A stretch of DNA of 64,000 bases from the NCBI GenBank assembly GCA_964615195.1, contig CAZTNG010000003.1, positions 3,781-67,780 on the forward strand. Direction: 5' to 3'. Every line of letters begins with the position of its first letter. The stretch's first letter is position 1. The notes under the pieces are model-generated. The model saw only the letters and a list, made by a program, of their open reading frames with translations. It did no database searches and was not told where the DNA came from. The stretch comes from HGM20899 sp964615195. Lineage in GTDB: Bacteria > Pseudomonadota > Gammaproteobacteria > Enterobacterales > Succinivibrionaceae. Made by a program: the position numbers and the translations under genes. Positions 40,768 through 50,501 of this stretch are shown piece by piece.

Positions 40768-41727
40768 CTAAATAACAATAAATGCTGCTTTTAATATCGT
40801 TATAACGAACAAACTTATCCAAATAGATAATGTAATTAATTTATAAGCTTGTATTATATCTGAGTTATTAGGTTCTCTTCCATCACCTAGAATAGGATAT
40901 CTATAAAGAGTTAGTAAGTAATAACGAGGTCCACCGACCTTGATACCTAATGCATATGCAATGCAGTTTAAAACCATACCACTTGATTTAGCAGGCCAAA
41001 ATTGAATAAGATTTTGAAAGTTGAATTTGCTTTTTTGTCTATGTGGTAAAAGCATAATGATACTAGATACACATATTGCTGGGATAAGGTAAATAGCTTG
41101 TGATAATGTTCCACAAAATCTACCAAAGAATTGGTTATAAGCTAGTTTTTGATTAAAGGCCATTGATAAAATTACAATTAATCTAGCGAGGATTGCGGCT
41201 TCAATGCCAAAAAAAATAAAATAAAAAAGAGGTACAAAAAAATTAGAAAATAATTTCAGTGTTAAATTTTCGATTGTTGCTTTGATTATCCCCATTGGAG
41301 ATAATCTTGTAGTTACTCTTAATATATGTTTCCCGAGTAAAAGTTTAGCTTCTTGATTATTGTTTGAATCTTCTAAATTGTAAATTTTTTTCGCTAGCGC
41401 TCTAGTTGGTCTAGATTCTATTAAAAGAAGGAGAAGTATAACGCTTGTATAAAAACCTTCTTTATCATTAATCAATTCTCTAGTAGCAAAAATTAATATT
41501 AAAATTGGAACTATAATTAGTAATGATAGTAGTATGCCAGATATTTTTTGATGAAATATTGAATTCCCTAGTCCATTTACTTTTCTACTAATTTCAGAAA
41601 AATGCGGAATTAGTCGAGATAATCTGATAAAGAAAGGATACGGCACAAACCACTCAATAATAGCAATTATTAGTGCTGTAATAAGTGGTAGAAATTCAGG
41701 GTATTTACCCAAAAAATCCAATGTCAT
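40768..41727 (-). CDS. CobD/CbiB family membrane protein (cobalamin-related)
   Basis: CbiB/CobD makes adenosylcobinamide phosphate. The 319-residue protein is a polytopic membrane protein with about five or six hydrophobic segments. It carries family traits such as ALAKKIYNLEDSNNNQEAKLLLGKHILRVTTRLSPMGIIKATIENLTLKLFSNFFVPLFYFIFFGIEAAILARL in outline, and the C-terminal GMVLNCIAYALGIKVGGPRYYL with RYPILGDGREPN. Many gammaproteobacteria keep this gene between mtnN and btuF without a full B12 pathway, so its role there may be salvage or regulation. It is coupled to btuF. Confidence 0.78.
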   Translation of the reverse strand: MTLDFLGKYPEFLPLITALIIAIIEWFVPYPFFIRLSRLIPHFSEISRKVNGLGNSIFHQKISGILLSLLIIVPILILIFATRELINDKEGFYTSVILLLLLIESRPTRALAKKIYNLEDSNNNQEAKLLLGKHILRVTTRLSPMGIIKATIENLTLKLFSNFFVPLFYFIFFGIEAAILARLIVILSMAFNQKLAYNQFFGRFCGTLSQAIYLIPAICVSSIIMLLPHRQKSKFNFQNLIQFWPAKSSGMVLNCIAYALGIKVGGPRYYLLTLYRYPILGDGREPNNSDIIQAYKLITLSIWISLFVITILKAAFIVI

Positions 41728-41750
41728 ATGCGTATTCTCACAATAAAAAA

Positions 41751-42455
41751 TTAATATTTTGCTTCAATAATTTTAATTAAAATCTCTTGGCTATTTCTTG
41801 TTGCTAAAGGTAGCATTTCATCAAAAGTCATATGTGCTTTAAATTTGGCATTATCAGAAATAGATCTGATAATTAGAGATGGAATATTAAATGTTGCACA
41901 TACTTGTGAAATTGCAGCACCTTCCATTTCTGTTGCTAAAGCCTGTGGAAAATTTGAATCAATTTTGGCTCTTTGCTCATCACCTGCAATAAATTGATCT
42001 CCGCTAATAATAGGCCCTAAAAAAACTTTAAAATTGTATTTTTGGGCTACTTCTTCAGCTGCAATTTTAGCTATGTCACTAAGTTTTTTATCAGTTGAAA
42101 TAAATTGATCAAATTTAGGCACCTGTCCTAACTTGTAGCCAAAAATTGTTAGATCAAAGTCATGTTGTGCTGTGCAAGTAGAAATAACAAGATCTAAAGT
42201 ATTTACATTGTCACCTAATCCACCTGCGACACCTGTATTGATAATACATTCGCAATTATATCTTGTGATGAGAATGGTTGCGGCGATAGATGCTGATACT
42301 TTTCCTATACCACTACAGGTAAGAACCACATTTTTATTTTTTAATAAACCTATTATATATTTTTTAGGACCTATATTTTCTATTGTTACATCAGTCATTA
42401 ATTTTTCAATAGCATCTATTTCTTCAGGCATGGCGCCAATTATACCGTATCGCAT
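41751..42455 (-). CDS. mtnN: 5'-methylthioadenosine/S-adenosylhomocysteine nucleosidase MtnN
   Basis: MtnN removes adenine from methylthioadenosine and S-adenosylhomocysteine, recycling methionine by-products and feeding AI-2 synthesis. The 234-residue protein has MRYGIIGAMPEEIDAIEKLM, the nucleoside-binding SGIGKVSASIAATILI, INTGVAGGL and ISGDQFIAG. The catalytic region is ATEMEGAAISQVC and the acid residue lies in RSISDNAK. It opens a three-gene unit with the cobD/cbiB and btuF genes. Confidence 0.96.
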   Translation of the reverse strand: MRYGIIGAMPEEIDAIEKLMTDVTIENIGPKKYIIGLLKNKNVVLTCSGIGKVSASIAATILITRYNCECIINTGVAGGLGDNVNTLDLVISTCTAQHDFDLTIFGYKLGQVPKFDQFISTDKKLSDIAKIAAEEVAQKYNFKVFLGPIISGDQFIAGDEQRAKIDSNFPQALATEMEGAAISQVCATFNIPSLIIRSISDNAKFKAHMTFDEMLPLATRNSQEILIKIIEAKY

Positions 42456-43173
42456 TTTTTAACCTTATATGAGTCTAATACGATTTGGTATTTTAACACG
42501 TATAATTGTAGGTTAGTATTACTTTGTATTTATTAACACTGATGTGATGGATAAAGATTCTTAAAAAAATTATTCTATGGGCGTCACAACTAATTTATTG
42601 ATGTGTATGGTAAGAATTAACATGTTTACTTGGATCGTAAATTGCATATTTTCAATAAGGTGCAATATTGTCTTAAAAGTGATAAAAAACGTATCAAAAT
42701 AGTGCAAATTTAAAATTATGTAAACATATGGTGCGCAAGATTTTAATAATGCTAAAAAATGGTGCGTTATAAGATTTTAAGATAATAAATAGTGAATATA
42801 TATGTAATAAATGTGAATAAATATGTAAATCAATAAAAATATATTTATTTACAAAATATAGATAAACATGTAAAAACAGAATAATAAACTGTTTAAATCT
42901 AGGTTAGTAGTTATGAATATGCTACATTTAAGATAAAACATGTTAATTTAAACTGAAAAATATTTTGTTTATAAAATTATATATTTATGCAAAAGTTTAA
43001 TTTTTTAAAAAAAAGAATGATTTTTTAAAATTATGTTTTAAGCATGGCTATTTTGTGTTGTACAATGAAGTATATTTTCAAAGATTGTTGAACAGTTTGT
43101 TGTATGTCTTTTACCAAGTTCTAAAAATATTTTTGATATTATTTAGAATGATAACCAAGAGGATTCTAGTGTG
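42456..43173. other. Long gltB upstream region with degenerate repeats
   Basis: This 718-base AT-rich stretch separates mtnN from gltB. It holds four related boxes, GGTGCAA (42659), AGTGCAA (42701), ATGGTGCG (42728) and ATGGTGCG (42759). The last two are each followed by AAGATTTTAA (42737 and 42771). The boxes are spaced 29-42 bases apart, near multiples of the helical turn. GGTGC is also the core of NtrC half-sites. After 42790 it contains only A/T-rich words such as ATGTAAAT. No open frame is supported. Confidence 0.55.
42728..42786 (+). repeat. Tandem imperfect repeat upstream of gltB
   Basis: Two copies of ATGGTGCG plus AAGATTTTAA plus AATAAT-like ends lie 31 bases apart (42728-42750 and 42759-42786), differing by short insertions. 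They are probably regulator binding sites for gltBD. Confidence 0.55.
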
Positions 43174-46100
43174 ATGGATTCAGCATTACCGAAGCGCCAA
43201 GGACTTTACGATCCAGCTAATGAGCACGACGCATGCGGTGTCGGTTTTGTTGCTCATATGAAAGGCGTAAAAAGCCATAGCATAGTAGAGCAAGGTTTAT
43301 TAATCCTTAAGAATATTAACCATCGTGGTGCTGTTGGTGCAGACCCATTGCAGGGTGATGGTGCTGGTATTCTTATTCAGATACCTGATCAATTATATCG
43401 TGACGATATGATTCAGCAGGGTATAGAGTTGCCTACAACCGGTGAATACGGTGTGGGTATGATATTTTTACCTCAAGAAGCTGCTTCGTGTAAGGCTTGT
43501 GAGGAAGAAATTGAACGTGCTGTTAGAGCAGAAGGTCAAGTTGTTTTGGGTTGGAGAGACGTGCCGGTCGATGTAAGTTGCCCAATGTCTCCAGCTGTTA
43601 AAAGAACAGAACCTGTAATACGTCAGATCTTTGTTGGTCGTGGTAAAGACATTTTGGTTACAGATGCTTTAGAACGTAAACTTTACATAATTCGTAAACG
43701 TAGTTCTAAGGCTATAAAAAATTTGAATCTGAGACATTGTGGAGAATTTTATATTCCATCATTCTCAGCAAGAACTATTGTCTACAAGGGTTTATTATTA
43801 GCGGATCAAGTTGGAATCTATTATAGAGATTTGGCTGATGCTCGTTGTGTGTCTGCTTTATCAATGGTTCATCAAAGATTTTCTACTAACACATTCCCTT
43901 CATGGTCTTTAGCTCATCCGTTTAGAATGATTGCTCATAATGGTGAAATTAATACTGTACGTGGAAACGTTAATTGGATGCGTGCACGTGAAAAATGTGT
44001 ACATTCTCCAGTGTTAGGTAATGACCTTGAAAAGGTTTGGCCATTGATTTATCCAGGTCAATCAGATTCTGCATCTTTTGATAATGCTCTAGAATTATTG
44101 ACAATGAGTGGATATTCATTAGCTCATGCTGTAATGATGATGATTCCTGAAGCTTGGGAAAAACACGCAAATATGGATCCTAAGCGTCATGCTTTTTATG
44201 AATATCATGCAGCAATGATGGAACCTTGGGATGGACCTGCAGCAGTAGCTTTTACTGATGGTCGTCAAATTGGTGCAACATTAGATCGTAATGGTTTACG
44301 TCCAGCTCGTTATTTAGTAACTAAAGATGATTTAGTTGTAATGGCTTCAGAATCTGGCGTTTTACCAATAGATGATTCAAGAATTCTAAAAAAATGGCGC
44401 CTACAACCTGGCAAAATGTTCCTTATTGATATGGAACAAGGTCGTATTATTGATGATTCTGAAATCAAAAATGCTTTAGCAACAGCTAAACCATATTCAG
44501 AATGGATTGATAAGATTAGAATTAAGATTGATGACCTTACTGAAATGTCTGGTAATGTAAAACCAGTAGATCATAAAGCATCTCTTTTAGATTTACAGCA
44601 ATTGTTTGGCTATACCCAAGAAGACATAAAGCGCATGATGCTACCTATGGCTAATTTAGGTATGGAACCAACTGCTTCTATGGGTAACGATGCGTCATTG
44701 ACAGTTTTGTCTAAAAAAGATAAGACTTTATATGATTATTTCCGTCAAGTGTTTGCTCAAGTAACAAATCCTCCTATTGATCCTATTCGTGAAGAAATGG
44801 TTATGTCTTTGGTCTCATTTATTGGCCCAAGACCAAATCTGTTAAATTCAACAGATATTAATCCACCAATCCGCTTAGAAGTTGAACAACCAATTTTAAG
44901 TGAACAGCAGATGGAGCAGATCAGAAATATTGAAAAATATACTGATCACAAATTTAGTTCGCACGAATTAGATATCACTTACCCATTAAGTTGGGGTAAA
45001 GAAGGTATTGAAGCGCGTTTAGCAAGTTTAGCTTGTGAAGCAGAGGATGCGGTTAAAGCTGGTGCTAACATATTAATAGTAACAGACAGAAAGGTAAGTA
45101 AAGACCGTGTTGCTATTCCTGCCCTGCTCGCAACTTCTGCAGTGCATTTACGTCTTGTTAATGCTGGTTTACGCACAAGCACAGGCTTAGTTGTTGAAAC
45201 CGGTAGTGCTCGTGAAGTACATCATTTTGCCTTATTAGCTGGTTATGGTGCCGAAGCTATTCATCCATATTTGGCTATTGAAACCTTGCGTGATTTGGCT
45301 CAAGGAAATAAGGAATTAGAAGAAGATTACATTAAACACTTTGTTAAAGGTGTTGGTAAAGGCCTATGTAAGACAATGTCAAAGATGGGTATTTCTACTT
45401 ATATGTCTTATACCGGTGCTCAAGTTTTCGAAGCTTTAGGTTTAACAAAGGAATTTGTTGATCAGTATTTTACAAATACAGCATCGAATGTGGAAGGTAT
45501 TGGTTTATTTGAAGTAGCTCAAGAAGCAATAAATTTACATAATAAAGCATTTAGTAATGATCCTTTATTAGAAGAAATGCTTGATGCCGGTGGTGAATAT
45601 AGTTTTAGAGTTCGTGGTGAAGATCATATGTGGACTCCTGAAGCTATAGCTGATTTGCAGCATGCAGTTCGTACTGATAATATTGATACTTACAAAAAGT
45701 ATGCAAACATAATAAATGATCAATCAAAGCGTCATTTAACATTACGTGGCCTATTTGAGATAAAGAAGCCGTATGCTCCTATAAATATTGATGAAGTTGA
45801 ACCTGCAAAAGAGATCGTAAAGCGTTTTGCTACTGGTGCAATGTCACTAGGTTCTATTTCGACTGAGGCTCATACTAACCTTGCTATTGCAATGAATAGA
45901 ATTGGTGGTAAGTCTAATACTGGTGAAGGTGGTGAAGATTCTAATAGATTTGCTCCTGTTCAGAAGAAGACTATGCTTTCCGAGATTATTGGTGAAGGTA
46001 GAATTGCTCGCGATATTGAATTAGAACAAGGAGATAGTCTGCGTTCTGCGATAAAGCAAGTGGCTTCAGGTAGATTTGGTGTTACTGCTGAATACTGTGT

Positions 46101-47808
46101 AAATGCAGATCAGATTCAGATTAAGATGGCTCAGGGTGCAAAACCTGGTGAAGGTGGTCAGTTACCAGGCCATAAAGTTTCTGAATATATTGGATTCTTA
46201 CGTCACAGTGTTCCTGGTGTAGGTTTAATTTCACCTCCACCTCATCACGATATATATTCTATCGAGGATTTAGCTCAGCTTATCCATGATTTGAAGAATG
46301 TTAATCCTAAGGCTTCAATTTCAGTTAAGTTAGTATCTGAAGTTGGTGTAGGTACTGTTGCGGCTGGTGTTTCAAAAGCAAAGGCTGATCATATAGTTAT
46401 TGCTGGTCATGATGGTGGTACTGGTGCTTCTCCTCAGTCATCTATTAAGCATGCTGGTTCAGCATGGGAATTAGGTTTGTCTGAAACACAGCAAACATTG
46501 GTATTGAATCGTTTACGTGGTAGAGTTCGTGTTCAAGTTGATGGACAGATCAAAACAGGTAGAGATGTAATCATTGGTGCTTTATTAGGGGCTGATGAAT
46601 TTGGTTTTGCTACTGCTCCATTAGTGGCTTCAGGATGTATTATGATGCGTAAGTGTCAATTAAATACTTGTCCTGTAGGTGTTGCAACTCAAGATCCTGA
46701 ATTACGTAAGCGTTTTGCTGGTAGACCAGAACACGTTGTGAGATATTTCTTCTATGTCGCAGAAGAAGTTCGTGAAATCATGGCTTCAATGGGTATTAGA
46801 CATTTTAATGATTTAATTGGTCATTCTGAATATCTTGATAAGAGTGCAGGTATTAATCATTGGAAAGCTAAAGGCTTAGATTTTAGTAAAATTTTCTATC
46901 AACCAGAGCGTGACGAAAATACAAAGATCATGCATTGTGAATTACAAGATCATGAATTGCAAAAGGCTTTGGATAATAGTCTTATTGCACAAGCAAAACC
47001 TGCTATTGAGGAAGGTAAAAATGTTGAAATATCATCTTCAATTATCAATGTGAATAGAACAGCTGGTGCTATGCTTTCAGGCATGGTTGCTGCTAAGTAT
47101 GGTGATCATGGATTGAAGGATGATACGATAATAGTTCATCTTACTGGTACTGCTGGACAGTCATTTGGCGCATTTTTAGCAGGCGGTATTACTTTTGATT
47201 TATGTGGCGAAGGTAATGACTATGTAGGTAAGAGCATGTCTGGTGGTAAACTAATAATTTATCCAAGTAAAGATTTTACTGGCAAGAGTCATGAAAATAC
47301 TATTTGTGGTAATACTTGTTTGTACGGAGCAACTAGTGGTGAAGCTTATATTTCAGGTGTAGCAGGTGAACGTTTTGGCGTAAGAAATTCTGGTGCAGCT
47401 GCTGTAATTGAAGGTGTGGGTGATCACGGATGTGAATATATGACAGGTGGTACTGTAGTTGTTCTTGGTACAACTGGTCGTAATTTCTCTGCTGGTATGT
47501 CTGGTGGGGTAGCCTATGTTTACGATGAAACAGGTGAATTTGCAAATAATTGTAATTTAACTTCTGTTACTCTTGAAAAGATTTTACCTGCAGACAAGCA
47601 ATCTAAATTTGAACCTCGCCATATGAATTTAGCCGATGAGGATATATTGAAGACTTATATTTCAAATCATGTGAAGTATACAGGAAGCAATAGAGCTAAG
47701 GAAATTCTTGATAATTGGGATGAATCATTGACTAAGTTTGTTAAGGTGTTCCCAAATGAATATCGTAAGGCTTTGAATGAACAGGCTACAAAGAAGGAGA
47801 CTGTATAA
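43174..47808 (+). CDS. gltB: Glutamate synthase (NADPH) large subunit GltB
   Basis: GltB makes glutamate from glutamine and 2-oxoglutarate. From the ATG at 43174 (AAGAGGA upstream; a GTG lies just before) it has 1544 residues. The class II glutaminase domain begins at the nucleophile Cys21 in HDACGVGFVA after a 20-residue propeptide. The central domain, the FMN-binding synthase domain (GGEDSNRFAP, AQGAKPGEGGQLPGHKVS, VIAGHDGGTGASPQSSIKHAG) and the 3Fe-4S motif CIMMRKCQLNTCPVG follow. The C-terminal GXGXG beta-helix ends the protein (YMTGGTVVVLGTTGRNFSAGMSGG). gltD overlaps its stop codon by one base. Confidence 0.97.
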   Translation: MDSALPKRQGLYDPANEHDACGVGFVAHMKGVKSHSIVEQGLLILKNINHRGAVGADPLQGDGAGILIQIPDQLYRDDMIQQGIELPTTGEYGVGMIFLPQEAASCKACEEEIERAVRAEGQVVLGWRDVPVDVSCPMSPAVKRTEPVIRQIFVGRGKDILVTDALERKLYIIRKRSSKAIKNLNLRHCGEFYIPSFSARTIVYKGLLLADQVGIYYRDLADARCVSALSMVHQRFSTNTFPSWSLAHPFRMIAHNGEINTVRGNVNWMRAREKCVHSPVLGNDLEKVWPLIYPGQSDSASFDNALELLTMSGYSLAHAVMMMIPEAWEKHANMDPKRHAFYEYHAAMMEPWDGPAAVAFTDGRQIGATLDRNGLRPARYLVTKDDLVVMASESGVLPIDDSRILKKWRLQPGKMFLIDMEQGRIIDDSEIKNALATAKPYSEWIDKIRIKIDDLTEMSGNVKPVDHKASLLDLQQLFGYTQEDIKRMMLPMANLGMEPTASMGNDASLTVLSKKDKTLYDYFRQVFAQVTNPPIDPIREEMVMSLVSFIGPRPNLLNSTDINPPIRLEVEQPILSEQQMEQIRNIEKYTDHKFSSHELDITYPLSWGKEGIEARLASLACEAEDAVKAGANILIVTDRKVSKDRVAIPALLATSAVHLRLVNAGLRTSTGLVVETGSAREVHHFALLAGYGAEAIHPYLAIETLRDLAQGNKELEEDYIKHFVKGVGKGLCKTMSKMGISTYMSYTGAQVFEALGLTKEFVDQYFTNTASNVEGIGLFEVAQEAINLHNKAFSNDPLLEEMLDAGGEYSFRVRGEDHMWTPEAIADLQHAVRTDNIDTYKKYANIINDQSKRHLTLRGLFEIKKPYAPINIDEVEPAKEIVKRFATGAMSLGSISTEAHTNLAIAMNRIGGKSNTGEGGEDSNRFAPVQKKTMLSEIIGEGRIARDIELEQGDSLRSAIKQVASGRFGVTAEYCVNADQIQIKMAQGAKPGEGGQLPGHKVSEYIGFLRHSVPGVGLISPPPHHDIYSIEDLAQLIHDLKNVNPKASISVKLVSEVGVGTVAAGVSKAKADHIVIAGHDGGTGASPQSSIKHAGSAWELGLSETQQTLVLNRLRGRVRVQVDGQIKTGRDVIIGALLGADEFGFATAPLVASGCIMMRKCQLNTCPVGVATQDPELRKRFAGRPEHVVRYFFYVAEEVREIMASMGIRHFNDLIGHSEYLDKSAGINHWKAKGLDFSKIFYQPERDENTKIMHCELQDHELQKALDNSLIAQAKPAIEEGKNVEISSSIINVNRTAGAMLSGMVAAKYGDHGLKDDTIIVHLTGTAGQSFGAFLAGGITFDLCGEGNDYVGKSMSGGKLIIYPSKDFTGKSHENTICGNTCLYGATSGEAYISGVAGERFGVRNSGAAAVIEGVGDHGCEYMTGGTVVVLGTTGRNFSAGMSGGVAYVYDETGEFANNCNLTSVTLEKILPADKQSKFEPRHMNLADEDILKTYISNHVKYTGSNRAKEILDNWDESLTKFVKVFPNEYRKALNEQATKKETV

Positions 47809-49283
47809 TGGGCAAGCCAACAGGTTTTTTAGAATTTGATCGTGTGGAAGAACACCATTTAAGTGTGGCTGAACGCGTAAAAAATTACAATGAATTCACA
47901 GCAACATTAACTGATAGCGAAGCTACTCAACAGGCAGCTCGTTGTATGGACTGTGGTGTTCCTTTTTGTAGTAATTCATGTCCAGTACACAATGTAATTC
48001 CTGATTTTAACGATCTTGTTTATCATGGTGATTATGAGCGCGCTATAAAAGTTATTCACAGTGCTAGTAACTTTCCTGAGTTTACAGGTAGGGTTTGTCC
48101 TGCACTTTGTGAAGCTGCATGTAGTTGTGGATTAAATGGTGATTCAGTTGGTATACGTTCTATTGAACGTAAAGTAATTGATCATGCATGGGATCACGGT
48201 TTAGTTAAACCAATTATTGCTAAAGTTAAATCAGGTAAAAAAGTAGCAGTTGTAGGTTCTGGTCCTAGCGGAATGGCATGTGCACAGCAGTTAGCTCGTG
48301 CTGGTCATAAAGTAACTGTGTATGAAAAAAATAGTCATATTGGCGGTTTATTAAGATTTGGTATACCAGATTTTAAATTATCAAAGTCATTGATTGATCG
48401 TCGTATAGACCAAATGGAAGCTGAGGGTATTACATTTATAACTAATACTCTGATTGCTGACAAAAAATGTCTTCCAAGTGGAGTACATTGTGATGCTACT
48501 AAATGCATTAGTCCAAAAGAGTTGATTGAAAATTTTGATGCTGTTGTTATGTGCGGTGGCTCAGAATCTCCAAGAGATTTAAAAATTCCAGGTAGAGAAT
48601 TAAAAAATATTCATTTTGCACTAGAATTTTTAATTGGACAAAATAAAGAAGTTAATGGTGGCAAAAAGAACCCAATTAACGTGAAGGGTAAGCATGTTGT
48701 AGTAATTGGTGGCGGTGATACAGGTGCTGATTGTGTTGGTACTTCTAATCGTCAAGGTGCAGCTTCTGTTACACAAATAGAAGTGATGCCTAAACCTCCT
48801 GTAACTTATGATAAGCTTACAACATGGCCTGATTGGCCAAGGGTTTTCCGTACTTATACCTCACATGAGGAAGGATGTGAAAGACTATTTAGTCTTAATA
48901 CTACGGAATTTGTAGGAGAAAATGGAGTTCTTACTAAATTAAAGATTTCACAGTGTGAATTCAAAGATGGTAAGTTATGTAATATTCCTGGAACAGAGAG
49001 CGAATTAAAAGCAGATTACGTGTTCTTAGCAATGGGCTTTGTACACCCAATAGATTCTGTTTTAGATAGCTTCGGTGTTGCTCGTGATAAGAGAGGAAAT
49101 GTTGCTGCAAATCCTGATTACGATGCAAATGGTTGTTTCCAAACAAGTATACCTAAGGTTTTTGCTGCGGGTGATATGAGAAGTGGTCAATCATTGGTTG
49201 TTAGAGCAATTAGCGAAGGACGTCGCTGTGCTAGGGCTGTAGATGCATATCTCATGGGAACATCATTACTTCCTAACTATTAA
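47808..49283 (+). CDS. gltD: Glutamate synthase small subunit GltD
   Basis: GltD passes electrons from NADPH to GltB through FAD and Fe-S clusters. The 491-residue protein has the N-terminal cluster region CMDCGVPFCSNSCPVHNVIPDFNDLV and a second set in GRVCPALCEAACSCGLNG. The FAD site is AVVGSGPSGMACAQQLARAGHKV and the NADPH site is VVIGGGDTGADCVGTSNRQGA. VFAAGDMRSGQSLVVRAISEGR lies at the end. The start overlaps the gltB stop (TAATG), so the two subunits are translationally coupled. Confidence 0.97.
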   Translation: MGKPTGFLEFDRVEEHHLSVAERVKNYNEFTATLTDSEATQQAARCMDCGVPFCSNSCPVHNVIPDFNDLVYHGDYERAIKVIHSASNFPEFTGRVCPALCEAACSCGLNGDSVGIRSIERKVIDHAWDHGLVKPIIAKVKSGKKVAVVGSGPSGMACAQQLARAGHKVTVYEKNSHIGGLLRFGIPDFKLSKSLIDRRIDQMEAEGITFITNTLIADKKCLPSGVHCDATKCISPKELIENFDAVVMCGGSESPRDLKIPGRELKNIHFALEFLIGQNKEVNGGKKNPINVKGKHVVVIGGGDTGADCVGTSNRQGAASVTQIEVMPKPPVTYDKLTTWPDWPRVFRTYTSHEEGCERLFSLNTTEFVGENGVLTKLKISQCEFKDGKLCNIPGTESELKADYVFLAMGFVHPIDSVLDSFGVARDKRGNVAANPDYDANGCFQTSIPKVFAAGDMRSGQSLVVRAISEGRRCARAVDAYLMGTSLLPNY

Positions 49284-49300
49284 TTTTTAAATTGTCTTAT

Positions 49301-49350
49301 AAAAGCCTGTTATTAATCTATATGGATTTTTAGCAGGTTTTATTTTTTAT
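49301..49350 (+). terminator. Weak terminator after gltD
   Basis: An imperfect hairpin (CCTGTTATTAATC against GGATTTTTAGCAGG) is followed by TTTTATTTTTT. Several mismatches make it weak, so some read-through into yhcC is possible. Confidence 0.5.
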
Positions 49351-49431
49351 ATACTGCCAATTTTTTTATAAACTTTGCTGAACAAAGTGTAAAATAAATT
49401 AATACTTAATTTTTGTGTTTGATTTTATTTT

Positions 49432-50364
49432 ATGCATATAAATATGTTCCTTAATAGCTTTGGTGATTATCTAAAAAAAAGATTTGGTCAAAGCGTTCAT
49501 AAGCTATCGCTTGAAGCTGATTTTACGTGTCCTAATAGGGATGGGACTTTAGGTACTGGAGGATGTACATTTTGTAATGCTTCTTCTTTTATGCATAAAG
49601 GTCCTAAAAAAAATATAGCTGAACAACTTTCGTCTAATAGAAGCGGAAAATCTGAAAAATATTTGGCTTATTTTCAGGCATATACCAACACATACGCAGA
49701 GAGCAAAATACTTGAAAAATTATATAATCAATCATTAGAAGCAGCGGATATAGTTGGATTATGTGTTGGAACTAGGCCTGATTGCGTTAGCGATGAGGTG
49801 CTGAGAATCCTTGCTGGTTATGTTAAAAGTGGATATGAAGTGTGGCTAGAATTGGGTTTACAAAGTGCTATTGATGAAACCTTAGATAAAATTAATCGTC
49901 ACCACCATTTTGATGATTATGCTTATACAGTTAAAAGAGCAAGAGATTTGGGTATCAAGGTATGTACACACCTTATTATTGGATTGCCAGGCGAAGAAGT
50001 TATTCATAATTTGACAACGTTAGAATTAGTTGTTAGAGAAGGTGTTGATGCATTAAAACTTCATCAACTACATATTGTAAAAGGAAGTATTATGGCTTCA
50101 CAATATAAAAAGGGTGAAATCAGTGTATACACACTTGAAGATTACTGTAGTATTGCAGCGAAAATTATACAATATACACCAATTAATATTTTGTATGAAA
50201 GAGTAAGTGCAAGTGTAATGGATGATTCTTTAATTGCACCATTATGGTCGACAAAGAGATGGCCTGCAATTAATTTAATTGGTTCTATTCTCGCTGATAC
50301 TGGTGCTCAAGGTAGTGCTATTGGTGAGAGTTTTAAATATGAATCACCCAAATTAATATTGTAA
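49432..50364 (+). CDS. yhcC: Radical SAM protein YhcC
   Basis: YhcC is a radical SAM protein of the TIGR01212 family with unknown substrate. The 310-residue protein has the family's N-terminal FGDYLKKRFGQSVHKLSLEADFTCPNRDG and the cluster motif GGCTFCNASSF. The middle reads VGLCVGTRPDCVSDEVL and VWLELGLQSAIDETLDKINRHH, followed by VCTHLIIGLPGE. The gene is adjacent to gltBD, as in E. coli, where the order is arcB-yhcC-gltBD. In this window arcB is also near but separated by fliC, a gap and glgC. Confidence 0.92.
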   Translation: MHINMFLNSFGDYLKKRFGQSVHKLSLEADFTCPNRDGTLGTGGCTFCNASSFMHKGPKKNIAEQLSSNRSGKSEKYLAYFQAYTNTYAESKILEKLYNQSLEAADIVGLCVGTRPDCVSDEVLRILAGYVKSGYEVWLELGLQSAIDETLDKINRHHHFDDYAYTVKRARDLGIKVCTHLIIGLPGEEVIHNLTTLELVVREGVDALKLHQLHIVKGSIMASQYKKGEISVYTLEDYCSIAAKIIQYTPINILYERVSASVMDDSLIAPLWSTKRWPAINLIGSILADTGAQGSAIGESFKYESPKLIL

Positions 50365-50433
50365 TATTTTAAATATTGTTGGTTTATTTGATTTAGCTAG
50401 CTATACATTAAGTAATAATATTTCAAATTTTGC

Positions 50434-50460
50434 TAAAGTTATTTAAATAACGTACGATAT
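50434..50460 (+). promoter_or_regulatory. Sigma-28 promoter of the flagellin gene
   Basis: TAAAGTTA (50434-50441), an 11-base spacer and TACGATAT (50453-50460) match the sigma-28 consensus TAAAGTTT-N11-GCCGATAA in 12 of 16 positions with exact spacing. A start near 50467 precedes the flagellin ATG by about 35 bases. Confidence 0.85.
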
Positions 50461-50501
50461 ATAATAAGAGAACCGTTTTTGTGCTAGATGTGGAGGCGTT
50501 T

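Noticed and set aside
42790..42900. AT-rich words resembling a short repeat array or CRISPR
   Set aside because: ATGTAAAT and similar words recur with irregular spacing and no constant repeat-spacer pattern; no cas genes are present.
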